From assembly GCF_001899645.1 (NCBI RefSeq), contig NZ_MKVV01000035.1, positions 37,253 through 101,252 of the forward strand: a DNA stretch of 64,000 nt, read 5' to 3'. Shown piece by piece: positions 40,459-48,993 of the stretch. The notes beneath the pieces were generated by a model. The model ran no database searches, was not told where the DNA came from, and saw nothing but the letters and a program-made list of their open reading frames with translations. The translations under genes and the position numbers were made by a program. Positions within the stretch are counted from its first letter, which is position 1; each line of letters opens with the position of its first letter. The stretch comes from Pseudonocardia sp. 73-21 (GTDB lineage: Bacteria; Actinomycetota; Actinomycetes; Mycobacteriales; Pseudonocardiaceae).

Positions 40459-41955
40459 TCAGGGCCCGGTCTGTCCCGTTCCCGTGCCGGCCGGGGTGGG
40501 CGCGGGCGTGCGGGTCCGCTCCGGGGTGGTGGTCGGCGTGGTGGTCGGCGTGGTCGGCGGCGTGGTCGGCGGCGGGGCGGGCGCCGCGGTCGTGGTGGGT
40601 GCGGCGGGGTCGGCGGTCGCGGGGGCTCCGTCGACGACCGGTGCCCCCCGGTGGACCAGCGCCTCGCAGCCCAGGTTCGTCCAGGACTCCGTCAGCCGGT
40701 TGGTGAGGAACCCGAACAGGCTCGACGACGTGCCGGGATCCGGCGACGATGCCACGGCGGTGAACGGCCGGTCGAGGGCGAGCCGCTTCGGGGCGACCGC
40801 CGCGAGGTTCGTGCAGTAGGCGGCGCCCGTGTCGACCTGCGGGTTCATCGGCCCCATGTCCACCCCGACGCGGTAGAGGTCCGTCTTCGCGACGCTCGGC
40901 CGGTCACCCACCAGCGCCATCGGGTCGTTCGGCGGGACGGTGGCGACGGGGGCACCCTGGAACGCGGCGGCCTGCAGCTCGTTGAGCGCGAGCGCCGGGG
41001 ACGGCGTCCCGCCCGAGGTCAGGTCGGGCGCGGTGAACGGGTGGCACCCGATCGCCGGGTCGAGCCGGTTGGCGAGCAGCCCGTTGTCGGAGGCGTTGGT
41101 GAGCGTCGTCGCACCGGGCAATGCCTTCGCGGCGGGCGTCGACTGCGCCGTGCGCCCGTCGGGCAGCGCGACGTAGGCGGTGGTGAGGTTGTCGCTCTGG
41201 TCCTGGCCGACCACGCCGAAGTCGCGCGTGGTCGGGCACGGCAGCCCGTCGACCCCGGTGCCCAGGGGCGGCACCGTGATCTTCTTCGCCCGCACGGCCG
41301 CGTTCGCCGCGGCGAAGAAGGCGGGCGCGTTGCAGTAGCCGAACTGGCCGAAGGGCGACCGCGGCGTGCCGTTGACGCAGCTCCCGGCGTTGCGCAGCGT
41401 CAGGGTGTCGCCCTGGTAGCCGAACCACACGCCGACCACCGCGTTCGCGGGGAGCTTCGGGGGCACGGGGGCGACCGCCGGCGTGGTGCCGGCGTCGATC
41501 ACCAGGGGCCGGTAGACCGACAGCGCGCCGGTCGCCGGGTCGAGGATCGTGGCCTCGACGAACGCCGACTGGTTCGTGTTCGCCTCGTGGCACGCTCCGG
41601 CCCGGCGGTCGGTGGCCGAGAGCAGGTAGGGCGTGGCGAGTCCGGCGGCCGTCAACGGCGCGGGCGGCACCTCGAGCGAGCAGTTGGGGTCGGGATCCGC
41701 CGGGTCGGCCGGCGGCGTGGGGGCACCGGTGGGTCGGGTGCCGGGTCCCTTGTGCTTCCCGTGCTCCTTGCCCGCGGTGGCCGTGGTGGTGGCGCCGGCG
41801 GCCCGCTGCGCGGTGGTCGGCGTGCTCGCGTCGGCCACCCCTACCAGCGGTATCTGGCAGCCGGAGAGCCCCACGATCATCGCCGCGGCGATGGCGGCCG
41901 TCGCGGCCACGGTGACCCGGCGTCGCCGCGCGGGATGTCGTTGTTCGGTGGTCAT
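40459..41955 (-). CDS. Large secreted lipoprotein, function unknown
   Basis: A 498-residue exported protein. Basic start RRRRVTV, hydrophobic core AATAAIAAAMIVGLSGC with a lipobox GLSGC at about residue 33. After a low-complexity Thr/Ala linker comes a domain with several Cys (NCSLEVPPAP, GACHEANTNQS, GSCVNGTPRS, YCNAPAFFAA, LPCPTTRDFG, IGCHPFTAP, YCTNLAAV, LGCEALVH), probably paired in disulfides. The C-terminus is Thr/Pro-rich. I do not recognise the fold. It is monocistronic, 68 bp from gadB. Confidence 0.82.
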   Translation of the reverse strand: MTTEQRHPARRRRVTVAATAAIAAAMIVGLSGCQIPLVGVADASTPTTAQRAAGATTTATAGKEHGKHKGPGTRPTGAPTPPADPADPDPNCSLEVPPAPLTAAGLATPYLLSATDRRAGACHEANTNQSAFVEATILDPATGALSVYRPLVIDAGTTPAVAPVPPKLPANAVVGVWFGYQGDTLTLRNAGSCVNGTPRSPFGQFGYCNAPAFFAAANAAVRAKKITVPPLGTGVDGLPCPTTRDFGVVGQDQSDNLTTAYVALPDGRTAQSTPAAKALPGATTLTNASDNGLLANRLDPAIGCHPFTAPDLTSGGTPSPALALNELQAAAFQGAPVATVPPNDPMALVGDRPSVAKTDLYRVGVDMGPMNPQVDTGAAYCTNLAAVAPKRLALDRPFTAVASSPDPGTSSSLFGFLTNRLTESWTNLGCEALVHRGAPVVDGAPATADPAAPTTTAAPAPPPTTPPTTPTTTPTTTPERTRTPAPTPAGTGTGQTGP

Positions 41956-42210
41956 GGTCCTGTGTCTCCTGTCGCGACCCGGGCGCCGACGGCGGGCGGC
42001 GGGATCAGGGGGGAGCGATCAGCCGGTCGAGCGGGCGCGTCGGCGCGTGGGAGGAACGGTAGGGACGGGGCCGGGGGACGAATCAGACTTCTGAGAAAGC
42101 GGGTTGCGCGGTCACGCCCGAAGTACCGCTCCACGCGCCGGGAGGTGCCCGGTTCCCCCGGATGGCCGACGGCTCTGAGCCACCCGCGCGACCGGTCTTC
42201 TCAGCCACCG
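41956..42210. other. Upstream region of the lipoprotein gene
   Basis: Together with the inverted repeat that follows, this makes a 359-bp gap without a gene. It holds the likely promoter of the leftward lipoprotein gene. I see no convincing -10/-35 pair or small gene. Confidence 0.4.
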
Positions 42211-42300
42211 CCCGCGAGTCGGGGTCTGGATGTGCGCGAGTCGCGGACCTGTTGCGCACCCGGGCCCCGACTCGGTCGCACGCAGACCCCGACTCGCGGG
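42211..42300 (-). terminator. 18-bp perfect inverted repeat with nested arms, after the AcoR-like gene
   Basis: CCCGCGAGTCGGGGTCTG (42211-42228) and its exact inverse (42283-42300) enclose a 54-base loop. The loop has further complementary GCGAGTC / CCGACTCG words. The right arm is 14 bases beyond the stop of the leftward regulator gene, so it is a strong terminator candidate; the long loop is unusual. Confidence 0.6.
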
Positions 42301-42314
42301 TCCGTCGGCAACTT

Positions 42315-43946
42315 CTAGAGGCGGTAGCTGCGGAGCTTCGCGTAGAGGGCGGTGCGCGAGATGCCCAGCTCCTTCGCCGCCGCCGACTTGTTGCCGCCGC
42401 ACTCCTGCAGCACCGCTGCGATCACGGTGGACTCGGCGCGTTCGAGCGGGGTCAGGGCCCGGCGAGTGGCCGAGGCGCGGACCTCCTGCGGCAGCGCCTC
42501 GAGCCCCACCACCCCGCCCCGGGCCCGTCGCGCCGCCTCGCGGACCACCCGGGCGAGCTCGCGCCCGTTGCCCGGCCAGCCGTAGCGGCGCAGGGCCGCG
42601 AGCGCGTCGGGGGCGAAGGCCAGCGCCGTGTCGTGACGGCGGAGCTCGCGGCGGGCCATGTCGGCGATCTCGTCGGTGCGGCGGCGCAGCGGGGGCATCG
42701 TGACGGTGGCGGCGCCGACCCGGTCGAGCAGCGGTTCCGGGCCCTCGCGCCGTTCGGGGGCGGTCAGCCCGAGCGCCGGGTGGCCGTCGAGCACGCCGGC
42801 GACGACCGTCGCGGCGTCGCCGGTCAGCACCTCCGCGTGCCGCAGGACGACCGGCGTGCCGCCCCGCACGTGCCGGGCCAGCTCGCGGGCCCAGGGCGCC
42901 ACCCCGTCGACGACGCACGTGGCCGCGTCCAGCACCACCGCGTCCTCGAACGCCGACGTGAGCAGCGTGGCCCGGCCGGTGCCCGGCTCACCCCGTACGA
43001 CGACGGGGCCGCGGGCGGCGAGCGTCCGTGTCTCGGCCAGCAGCCGCGTCCAGCGATCGGGCGCGGCACGCCGCGGCGCGACCTCGGGTCGGTCGCCGGT
43101 CACGGTCAGCACCGCCCCGGTGGTCGCCGAACCGTCCCTGACGAGCTGCAGCCGCGCCGTCAGGTGGGAGGGCAGCCCGACGAGCGAGCCGTCGGCCCGG
43201 TCGCGGATCCCCTCCCAGATCTGGTCGCGGTCGAGCCCGAGGTCGAGCGCCGCCGCGTTGGCGATCACGACGTCGTCGCCGAGGGTGAGCACGGGCCCGG
43301 TGGCCCCGCGCTGGGCGACGAGGAACGCGTCGAGCAGCCGTCGCTCGCGCGTGCTCGCCGCGTGCAGCAGCCCGGCCCGGATCTCCTCGACGAGCTTGCG
43401 CACCACCACCGTCAGCAGCGGGTTGGTGTGCTCCGCGCGGCAGGTGACGTTGACGGCGCCCACCGTGCGCCGGGTGATCGGGTGCCGCACCGGCGCCGCG
43501 ACGCACGTGACGTCGTGGAACCGCTGCACGAAGTGCTCCGGCCCCCGCACGACGGCGATCGAGCCGGTCTCCAGTGCGGTGCCCAGCCCGTTGGTGCCGA
43601 CGAACTCCTCGTCGAAGCAGTGGCCCTTGACCACGGAGAGCCGGTCGAGCGTGGTCCGCAGCATCGGCTCGGAGACCCACCGCCACACGACGCTGCCCCG
43701 GGCGTCCGCCAGGGCCAGGCAGGAGCGGTCCCCGACCAGGAGGTCCGCCATCCGTTCCATGATCGGGACCGCGACCCGGACGAGGTGGGTGTCGAGGTCG
43801 GTCTCGACGTAGGGCGGGTCGACGTACTCGGGATCGACGCCGCTGAACCGCGAGCGCCGCCACGAGGTGAGCACCTCGCCGCGGACGTCGCCCGGCTCCT
43901 GGCCGGCCTGGAACTGCTCCCACGCGGTGCTGATCCCCGTGCTCAT
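42315..43946 (-). CDS. AcoR-like GAF / Fis-HTH regulator with degenerate AAA region
   Basis: A 543-residue protein. N-terminal GAF region as in AcoR (LTSWRRSRFSGVDPEY ... EEFVGTNGLGTALETG ... CVAAPVRHPITRRTVGAVNV). The central region keeps the outline of an AAA+ activator (VVRGEPGTGRATLL, PPLRRRTDEIADMARRELR, YGWPGNGRELARVV) but the Walker A Lys is Arg-Ala and there is no GAFTGA loop. The C-terminal Fis HTH is good: AVLQECGGNKSAAAKELGIS. It therefore probably does not use sigma-54. It follows the flavin oxidoreductase by 54 bases and is likely its regulator. Confidence 0.92.
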   Translation of the reverse strand: MSTGISTAWEQFQAGQEPGDVRGEVLTSWRRSRFSGVDPEYVDPPYVETDLDTHLVRVAVPIMERMADLLVGDRSCLALADARGSVVWRWVSEPMLRTTLDRLSVVKGHCFDEEFVGTNGLGTALETGSIAVVRGPEHFVQRFHDVTCVAAPVRHPITRRTVGAVNVTCRAEHTNPLLTVVVRKLVEEIRAGLLHAASTRERRLLDAFLVAQRGATGPVLTLGDDVVIANAAALDLGLDRDQIWEGIRDRADGSLVGLPSHLTARLQLVRDGSATTGAVLTVTGDRPEVAPRRAAPDRWTRLLAETRTLAARGPVVVRGEPGTGRATLLTSAFEDAVVLDAATCVVDGVAPWARELARHVRGGTPVVLRHAEVLTGDAATVVAGVLDGHPALGLTAPERREGPEPLLDRVGAATVTMPPLRRRTDEIADMARRELRRHDTALAFAPDALAALRRYGWPGNGRELARVVREAARRARGGVVGLEALPQEVRASATRRALTPLERAESTVIAAVLQECGGNKSAAAKELGISRTALYAKLRSYRL

Positions 43947-44000
43947 CCGATGGCCCCTTCGCCGCCGACCTCCGACACTCGCACGGCGAAGGGGTCCGCG

Positions 44001-45179
44001 TCAGCCCTTCTTGTCCGCGAGCTCCTTCTCGTACTTGGCCGCCATGTGCTCGACGGCGCTGAGCTGGTCGGCCGAGTGGCTCTCCCGGGTGGCGCCGGCC
44101 CGCTGCGCGGCGGCCACCGTGCTGGCGGCCTGGCCCTGGAACTCGGGGAACACGTGCTGGGCGATCAGCTCGTAGGAGCGTCGCGTGGCCTCCGGGTTGG
44201 CCCAGTCGTGGCCCATGAGCAGCATCGCCCCGAAGCCGCCGTTGGACTGGTCCCACAGCCGCTGGACCTGCGCCTTCGCGTCCTCGACGGTACCGATCGC
44301 GCCGATCCCGGCCTCGTTGACGAAGTCGATCATGCCCTTGACGTCCTCGCTGTCACCCACCGCCATCTGCGGGAACGCGGCGATCTTCTGGAAGTAGCTG
44401 AACCAGTGCGCGATGCCGTACTCGACGTCGCGGTAGGCCTGCTCCCTGGTCTCCGCGATGTGCATGAGGCCGACGAGCCGCCAGCCCGATCGGTCCGGCG
44501 TGGGCTGGCCGTAGTGCGCCGCCCGCTCCTCGACGACGCCCCAGTGGTGGGCGAGCGCGTCGAAGCCGTCCTGGGTGAGGGTGGCGCCGATGGAGAGCAG
44601 CCCGATGCCGTGCTGGCCGGCCATCCGCGGTCCCGTCGGCGAGGCCACGGCGGCGACGGCCATGTCGAAGCACGGGTCGGTGTAGGGCCGCAGCTGCAGC
44701 TGGGCGTCGACCAGGTTGTGGGTCTTGGTCTGCTGGGTGACCGACTCGCCGCGCAGCAGCCGCACGATGATGTCGAGGTTCACCTCGAGCAGCTCGCGGG
44801 TGTCGGTGGGGTTGAGCCCGATCATCGACGAGTCGGTGGGCAGCGAGCCCGGCCCCATGCCCAGCATCGTGCGGCCGCGGGTGAGGTGGTCGAGCATCAC
44901 CATGCGGTCGGCCACCCACAGCGGGTTGTGGTAGCTGACCGACGTGACGCCGGTGCCGAAGCGGATGTTGCGGGTCCGCTCGGCGGCGGCCGCGATGAAG
45001 ATCTCCGGCGACGCGATGATCTCGCTGCCCGCCGAGTGGTGCTCGCCGATCCAGGCCTCGTCGTAGCCCAGCGCGTCGAGGTGCTCGACGAACCTCAGGT
45101 CCCGCTGCATCGCCAGCGTCGGGTTCTGGCCGGGGGTGTGGAAGGGGGCGAGGAACGTGCCGAAGCGGAGTCTGCTCAT
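44001..45179 (-). CDS. LLM-class flavin-dependent oxidoreductase
   Basis: A 392-residue bacterial-luciferase-like monooxygenase, of the limonene-1,2-monooxygenase-like branch. Visible motifs: FGTFLAPFHTPGQNPT, DEAWIGEHHSAGSEI (the conserved His pair), RFGTGVTSVSYHNP, GMGPGSLPTD and AVAAVASPTGPRMAG. It uses reduced flavin supplied by a separate reductase, which is not seen here. Its ATG overlaps the stop of the kinase-GTPase gene by 4 bases (ATGA), so it belongs to that operon, an unexpected partner for a signalling cluster. The substrate is unknown. Confidence 0.92.
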   Translation of the reverse strand: MSRLRFGTFLAPFHTPGQNPTLAMQRDLRFVEHLDALGYDEAWIGEHHSAGSEIIASPEIFIAAAAERTRNIRFGTGVTSVSYHNPLWVADRMVMLDHLTRGRTMLGMGPGSLPTDSSMIGLNPTDTRELLEVNLDIIVRLLRGESVTQQTKTHNLVDAQLQLRPYTDPCFDMAVAAVASPTGPRMAGQHGIGLLSIGATLTQDGFDALAHHWGVVEERAAHYGQPTPDRSGWRLVGLMHIAETREQAYRDVEYGIAHWFSYFQKIAAFPQMAVGDSEDVKGMIDFVNEAGIGAIGTVEDAKAQVQRLWDQSNGGFGAMLLMGHDWANPEATRRSYELIAQHVFPEFQGQAASTVAAAQRAGATRESHSADQLSAVEHMAAKYEKELADKKG

Positions 45180-47623
45180 GTCTCGAGCATGACCCGCGTC
45201 ACGTCCGCGTGGCTGTGCGGAAAGTTGACACTCGACTCCGGGCCGGCGGTCAGGAACTGTTCGCACGTCCGGACGAGTGCCGCGGCCAGCGTGCGGACGT
45301 CGCGCGTCGACGCGGGATGCGACTCCCTCGTGCGCCACCGCAGGAGGAACTCCTCCGCCGCCCGTGCGACGTCGTGGTCGGTGGCCCCCGAAGGCAGCGA
45401 CAGGCGGACCGAAGGATCCGTGCCGTGCGCCCCGAGCAGCCGCTCGGCCTCCGACCGCAGGTGGTCGGGGATGTCGAGGTCACCGTCCCGCAGCCCGTCG
45501 ATCATGTCGATCTCGGTCAGCTCGTGCGCACCCGACCGGATCCGGTCGAGGCGGTACAGCAGGGGGCCCGCTCCGCCGGGTGGAGGATCGGTCAGGGCCA
45601 GCGTCTCGAGCGCCCGCATCGTGGAGCGGGCCCGCAACGTGGTGGCCCGCGCGAGGAACCGGACGGCCATCGCGTTGACGAGCGTCGGCAGGCCACCTCC
45701 GTCCGTGTCCGGGGCGGTCCGTCGCGGGAGAACCGAGACCGGCACCACCGTCCGGCACAGCTGCCGCACCTCGGTCTCCACCGCGCAGCGGGCCGCCGCG
45801 AGCCGGGCCCGCTCCGTACCGGCCGGTTGCGGCCCGGGGAGCTCGTCGGCACGGGCGAGCACCCCGATCGCGTGCGCCGGCCGGTGGGGCACCGGGCCGC
45901 GCCGGACCACCGAGAACACGCGGGGGTCGTCGGGGCAGCGGTCGCGGAGCAGGAACAGGTAGGCGTCGCAGAGGACCGAGGCCTGACCGTAGGCCCCCAG
46001 CTGGTCGCGCGCCCGCTGCCGGACCGACGGCAGGGCGGACCCGAGGCCGTGCACGTCGACGAGCGTCGCCGTCTCGTGCGCCTGTCCCCAGGCCGGAGGG
46101 TCGCCGGCCCGGCGGAACCGGACCGCGGACCCCGACGACGCGTTCGAGGCGCCGACCAAAGCGTCGACGAGAGTGGTGGTGCCGGCACCTTCGGGCCCGG
46201 CGACGCCGATCCGGAGCGGTTCGTCGAAGCGCTCCGCGAGCGTGCGCAGGGCCGCGCTGTGCGGGGTGTCGTGGTAGAGGTTGAGTGCCTCGCTGACGGC
46301 GCCGCGCAGCTGGTCGAGCAGCGTGGATCGCGCCATCGCGGAGGGTGTCGCCGGCCCTGGGGTCGGCTCCGCCGGTGGCGCGGGCACCGCCACGGAGATC
46401 TCCACGGTCGTTCCCGCCCCCGGTGCGGTGCGCACGCCCAACCGGCCGCCGACCGCGGTGATCCTGGCGGTCATGTTGCGCAGCCCGCGCCCGGGGCCGG
46501 CGGCGGTCTGTTCCGCGTCCCACCCGGGTCCGTCGTCGGTGGTCGTGAGCAGCAGCCGGCCGTCCTGGACGGTGACGCGCACCGAGACGGCGGAGTCGGC
46601 CGCGTGCTTGCGCGCGTTGTTCACCGACTCCAGGCAGCAGAAGTAGGCGGCCGACTCGATGTCGGGCGGGAAACGGTGGTCGGGATCGAGGCCGGGGAAG
46701 GCGAACGCCACGGAGGGGACCCCGCCGGCGAGCTCCCTCGCCAGCGCGCGGACGAGTCCCAGCTCGGCCAGCACGGGCGAGGACACGCCCGCCGCGGTCT
46801 CGGCCATCACCGACTCGGCCACGTCGATCTGCTCCGCGAGCCGCGTCAACCGGTTCGCCGCCTCGTCGAGCCGACCCGTCGAGACCTGGTGCTCCACCAG
46901 CCCGAGCGTCAGCCGCAAGGACACGAGGTGGTGCTGCGCGCCGTCGTGGAGGTTCCGCTCGATCCGACGACGCTCGCGGTCCATCTCGGCCACGGCCTCC
47001 CGTCGCGAGACCGCGATCTCGTGGGCGTGCGCCAGCGCGGCGCGGAGCTGACGCTCCAGCTCGACGCCGAACCGGCTGGCCTGCAGCACCACACCGAGGC
47101 TGTCAGCGATGTCGGCGAACAGGGTCGCCCGCTGGGCATGCACGCCGGCGACCGCGGCGCGGTCCACGGCGAGCGACCCGATCTGCTCGTCACCCCGGCG
47201 GACCGGGATCTCGAGGAGATCGTCCGTGGCCCGCACGGAGGTCGTCCAGGTGTAGGTCCGGTCGTGCAGGCCGGGACGCCGCACGGTCAGCCGGCACGTC
47301 GTCGCGTCGAGGCCGCGGCCGACGGCCTCGGCGACCCGCATCATGTCGGGGGCGTCGCCCGTCGTGGATCGCCACGTCGCCGTGATGCCGGCGAGCACGC
47401 TGTAGGGAGTCGGACGGGCCCCGTAGAGCAGCCGGTCCACGAGACGCTCGACGCGCACGTACAGCGGGCGGAAGAGCAGCGCCGCGGCAGCGACGGCCAG
47501 CGCCTCCGCGGTGACCGGATCGAGCACCGCCACCACTGCGGACCGGAGGACGAGGTAGGCGGCGCCCACCAGCGCGCCCTGCGCCACCACGACGAGGCCC
47601 CGGCTGAGCGTCACACCCGTCAC
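45176..47623 (-). CDS. Histidine kinase fused to a dynamin/IniC-like GTPase domain
   Basis: An 815-residue protein from GTG 47623. Two hydrophobic segments (residues about 5-50) are followed by a GAF-like sensor (about 75-185), a NarL/DesK-type HisKA_3 box with the His in RRRIERNLHDGAQHHLVSL (about 227), and an ATPase domain with CLESVNNARKHA and TTTDDGPGWD. From about 440 a second module starts: YHDTPHSAALRTLAERFDEP, then a P-loop-like GVAGPEGAGTTTLVDALVG (476-484; Lys replaced by Thr), a G3-like DVHG (523-526) and a G4-like LARADEL (588-594). The order matches IniC/dynamin-like GTPases. This fusion is very unusual. Overlaps both neighbours by 4 bases. Confidence 0.85.
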   Translation of the reverse strand: MTGVTLSRGLVVVAQGALVGAAYLVLRSAVVAVLDPVTAEALAVAAAALLFRPLYVRVERLVDRLLYGARPTPYSVLAGITATWRSTTGDAPDMMRVAEAVGRGLDATTCRLTVRRPGLHDRTYTWTTSVRATDDLLEIPVRRGDEQIGSLAVDRAAVAGVHAQRATLFADIADSLGVVLQASRFGVELERQLRAALAHAHEIAVSRREAVAEMDRERRRIERNLHDGAQHHLVSLRLTLGLVEHQVSTGRLDEAANRLTRLAEQIDVAESVMAETAAGVSSPVLAELGLVRALARELAGGVPSVAFAFPGLDPDHRFPPDIESAAYFCCLESVNNARKHAADSAVSVRVTVQDGRLLLTTTDDGPGWDAEQTAAGPGRGLRNMTARITAVGGRLGVRTAPGAGTTVEISVAVPAPPAEPTPGPATPSAMARSTLLDQLRGAVSEALNLYHDTPHSAALRTLAERFDEPLRIGVAGPEGAGTTTLVDALVGASNASSGSAVRFRRAGDPPAWGQAHETATLVDVHGLGSALPSVRQRARDQLGAYGQASVLCDAYLFLLRDRCPDDPRVFSVVRRGPVPHRPAHAIGVLARADELPGPQPAGTERARLAAARCAVETEVRQLCRTVVPVSVLPRRTAPDTDGGGLPTLVNAMAVRFLARATTLRARSTMRALETLALTDPPPGGAGPLLYRLDRIRSGAHELTEIDMIDGLRDGDLDIPDHLRSEAERLLGAHGTDPSVRLSLPSGATDHDVARAAEEFLLRWRTRESHPASTRDVRTLAAALVRTCEQFLTAGPESSVNFPHSHADVTRVMLET

Positions 47624-48981
47624 GGCACTCTCAGCTCGGCGCCGACGCTGCCGTCGACGACGGGCTCGAGCCGGACGGGCAGCCACGCCCGTATCCGGAC
47701 GGGGCCCGTGCCGTCCGTCCCGCCAATGAGCTCGATGTCCCCACCCAGCGCGGCGAGACGTTCGGCGTCGTCCGCGAGCGCCTCCCGGAGCCGTTCCACC
47801 GTGACGGACGGAGCGGGATCCTCCACGCTCACGACCACGCGGTCGACCTCCCGAGTGACGGCGACCGCCAGCTCCGTGGCGAGTGACCCGGTACCGAGCT
47901 CCTGCAGGGCGGCGGCGGCCACGTAGTAGAGGCCTGACTCGATCTCCCAGGGCAGGCGCTCACGGAGGATTCCGGTGATGCGCACCGGCCGGGGCACGTC
48001 GGTGGCCACCTCGTCGAGCGCGGCGACGGGTCCGTGGTCGCGCAGGACGGCGGGGTACACGCCGCGGGCGATGACGCGGAAGCGTTCGAGCAGGTCGTCC
48101 AGCACACCCCGGGCGCGGGCCAGGGACTCCTGGGCCACCGCTCCGGTCGGCGACGGCTTGGCGAGATCGGCGGTGGCCAGCGTGATCTCCGTGCGGAGCC
48201 CGGCCAGCCGGTCGGCGGTGACGTGCGACAGCTCGCCCAGCAGCCGGCGGCGTTCCACGTCCCGGGCCCGGGTCAGCCGCTGGCGCGAGCCACGCAGCTG
48301 CGCGGCGAGGTCGTCGGCCCGCCGGACCCGCTCGGCCAGCTCGGCGTTGAGCGCGACCCCCCGCAGCAGCAGCGCGGCCCCGTTCGCGACGTCCCGCACC
48401 AGGAGCCGGTCGGCCGCGGTGATCGACTCCCCGGGCTTGTCGATCGCGAGGGCTGCACGCAGGACCGCACCGTCGAGCACGGGAACGACGTGGTGCGCGT
48501 CGGACCTGGCCAGCAGCGAGGGGAGTCCGGCGATCATCTCCCGGCCGCTCGCGTCGGCCTGGCCGGGTGCCGCGGAGCCGGCGGCGGGCCTCGGGTACTG
48601 CGCGGCCAGCACGAGCCGGTCGTCGACCGCGAGCCAGAGCATCGCGCGGGCCGCTCCGGTGCCCCCGGCGAGCACCTGGGCGAGGCCGGGCAGGGCCTGC
48701 TCGAGCGAGCCGGCCCGGGTGCGCGTCATGGCGTCCGACAGCGCCGAGTACGGAGTGACCTCCCGGTGCCCCGTCACCCGCCCCACGAGGTGGTCGATCC
48801 CGGGGAGCAGGACCATCACGACGAGCGTCGCGGCCGTCGCTGCGGCGAAGGGCACCAGCGTCGACACCGGCCCGGTGCCCACCGTCGCGGCCCCGACGGG
48901 GAGCACGATCGCGAACACTGGGGCCACGACGAGCGCGGTCGTCAGGATGCGCAGGACCTTCGCCGCCAGCGTCCGGTTCAT
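47620..48981 (-). CDS. Membrane HisKA_3-like protein with degenerate ATPase domain
   Basis: A 453-residue protein. Two membrane segments (ILTTALVVAPVFAIVLPVG and LVPFAAATAATLVVMVLLPG, residues about 12-62), a GAF-like region (about 80-215), then a coiled region with RDVERRRLLGELSHVTADRL, where the His takes the place of the phospho-acceptor but the usual HD pair is missing. The C-terminal part (LPWEIESGLYYVAAAALQEL ... VVVSVEDPAPSV) has the layout of a HATPase but lacks the Asn of the N-box and the Gly-rich boxes. I read it as a pseudokinase partner. It lies 12 bases after the response regulator. Confidence 0.82.
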   Translation of the reverse strand: MNRTLAAKVLRILTTALVVAPVFAIVLPVGAATVGTGPVSTLVPFAAATAATLVVMVLLPGIDHLVGRVTGHREVTPYSALSDAMTRTRAGSLEQALPGLAQVLAGGTGAARAMLWLAVDDRLVLAAQYPRPAAGSAAPGQADASGREMIAGLPSLLARSDAHHVVPVLDGAVLRAALAIDKPGESITAADRLLVRDVANGAALLLRGVALNAELAERVRRADDLAAQLRGSRQRLTRARDVERRRLLGELSHVTADRLAGLRTEITLATADLAKPSPTGAVAQESLARARGVLDDLLERFRVIARGVYPAVLRDHGPVAALDEVATDVPRPVRITGILRERLPWEIESGLYYVAAAALQELGTGSLATELAVAVTREVDRVVVSVEDPAPSVTVERLREALADDAERLAALGGDIELIGGTDGTGPVRIRAWLPVRLEPVVDGSVGAELRVP

Positions 48982-48993
48982 CGTCGTGCCGGT

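Noticed and set aside
44001..45179. Calling the flavin oxidoreductase limonene monooxygenase outright
   Set aside because: LLM family members with this outline act on many substrates and no terpene genes are nearby.
42162..45962. Very long open frame of 1,266 codons on the plus strand
   Set aside because: It runs antisense to three well-supported genes and has antisense composition throughout.
45209..47926. Open frame of 905 codons opposite the kinase-GTPase gene
   Set aside because: Arg/Asp-rich antisense frame; the reverse-strand protein has clear ordered domains.
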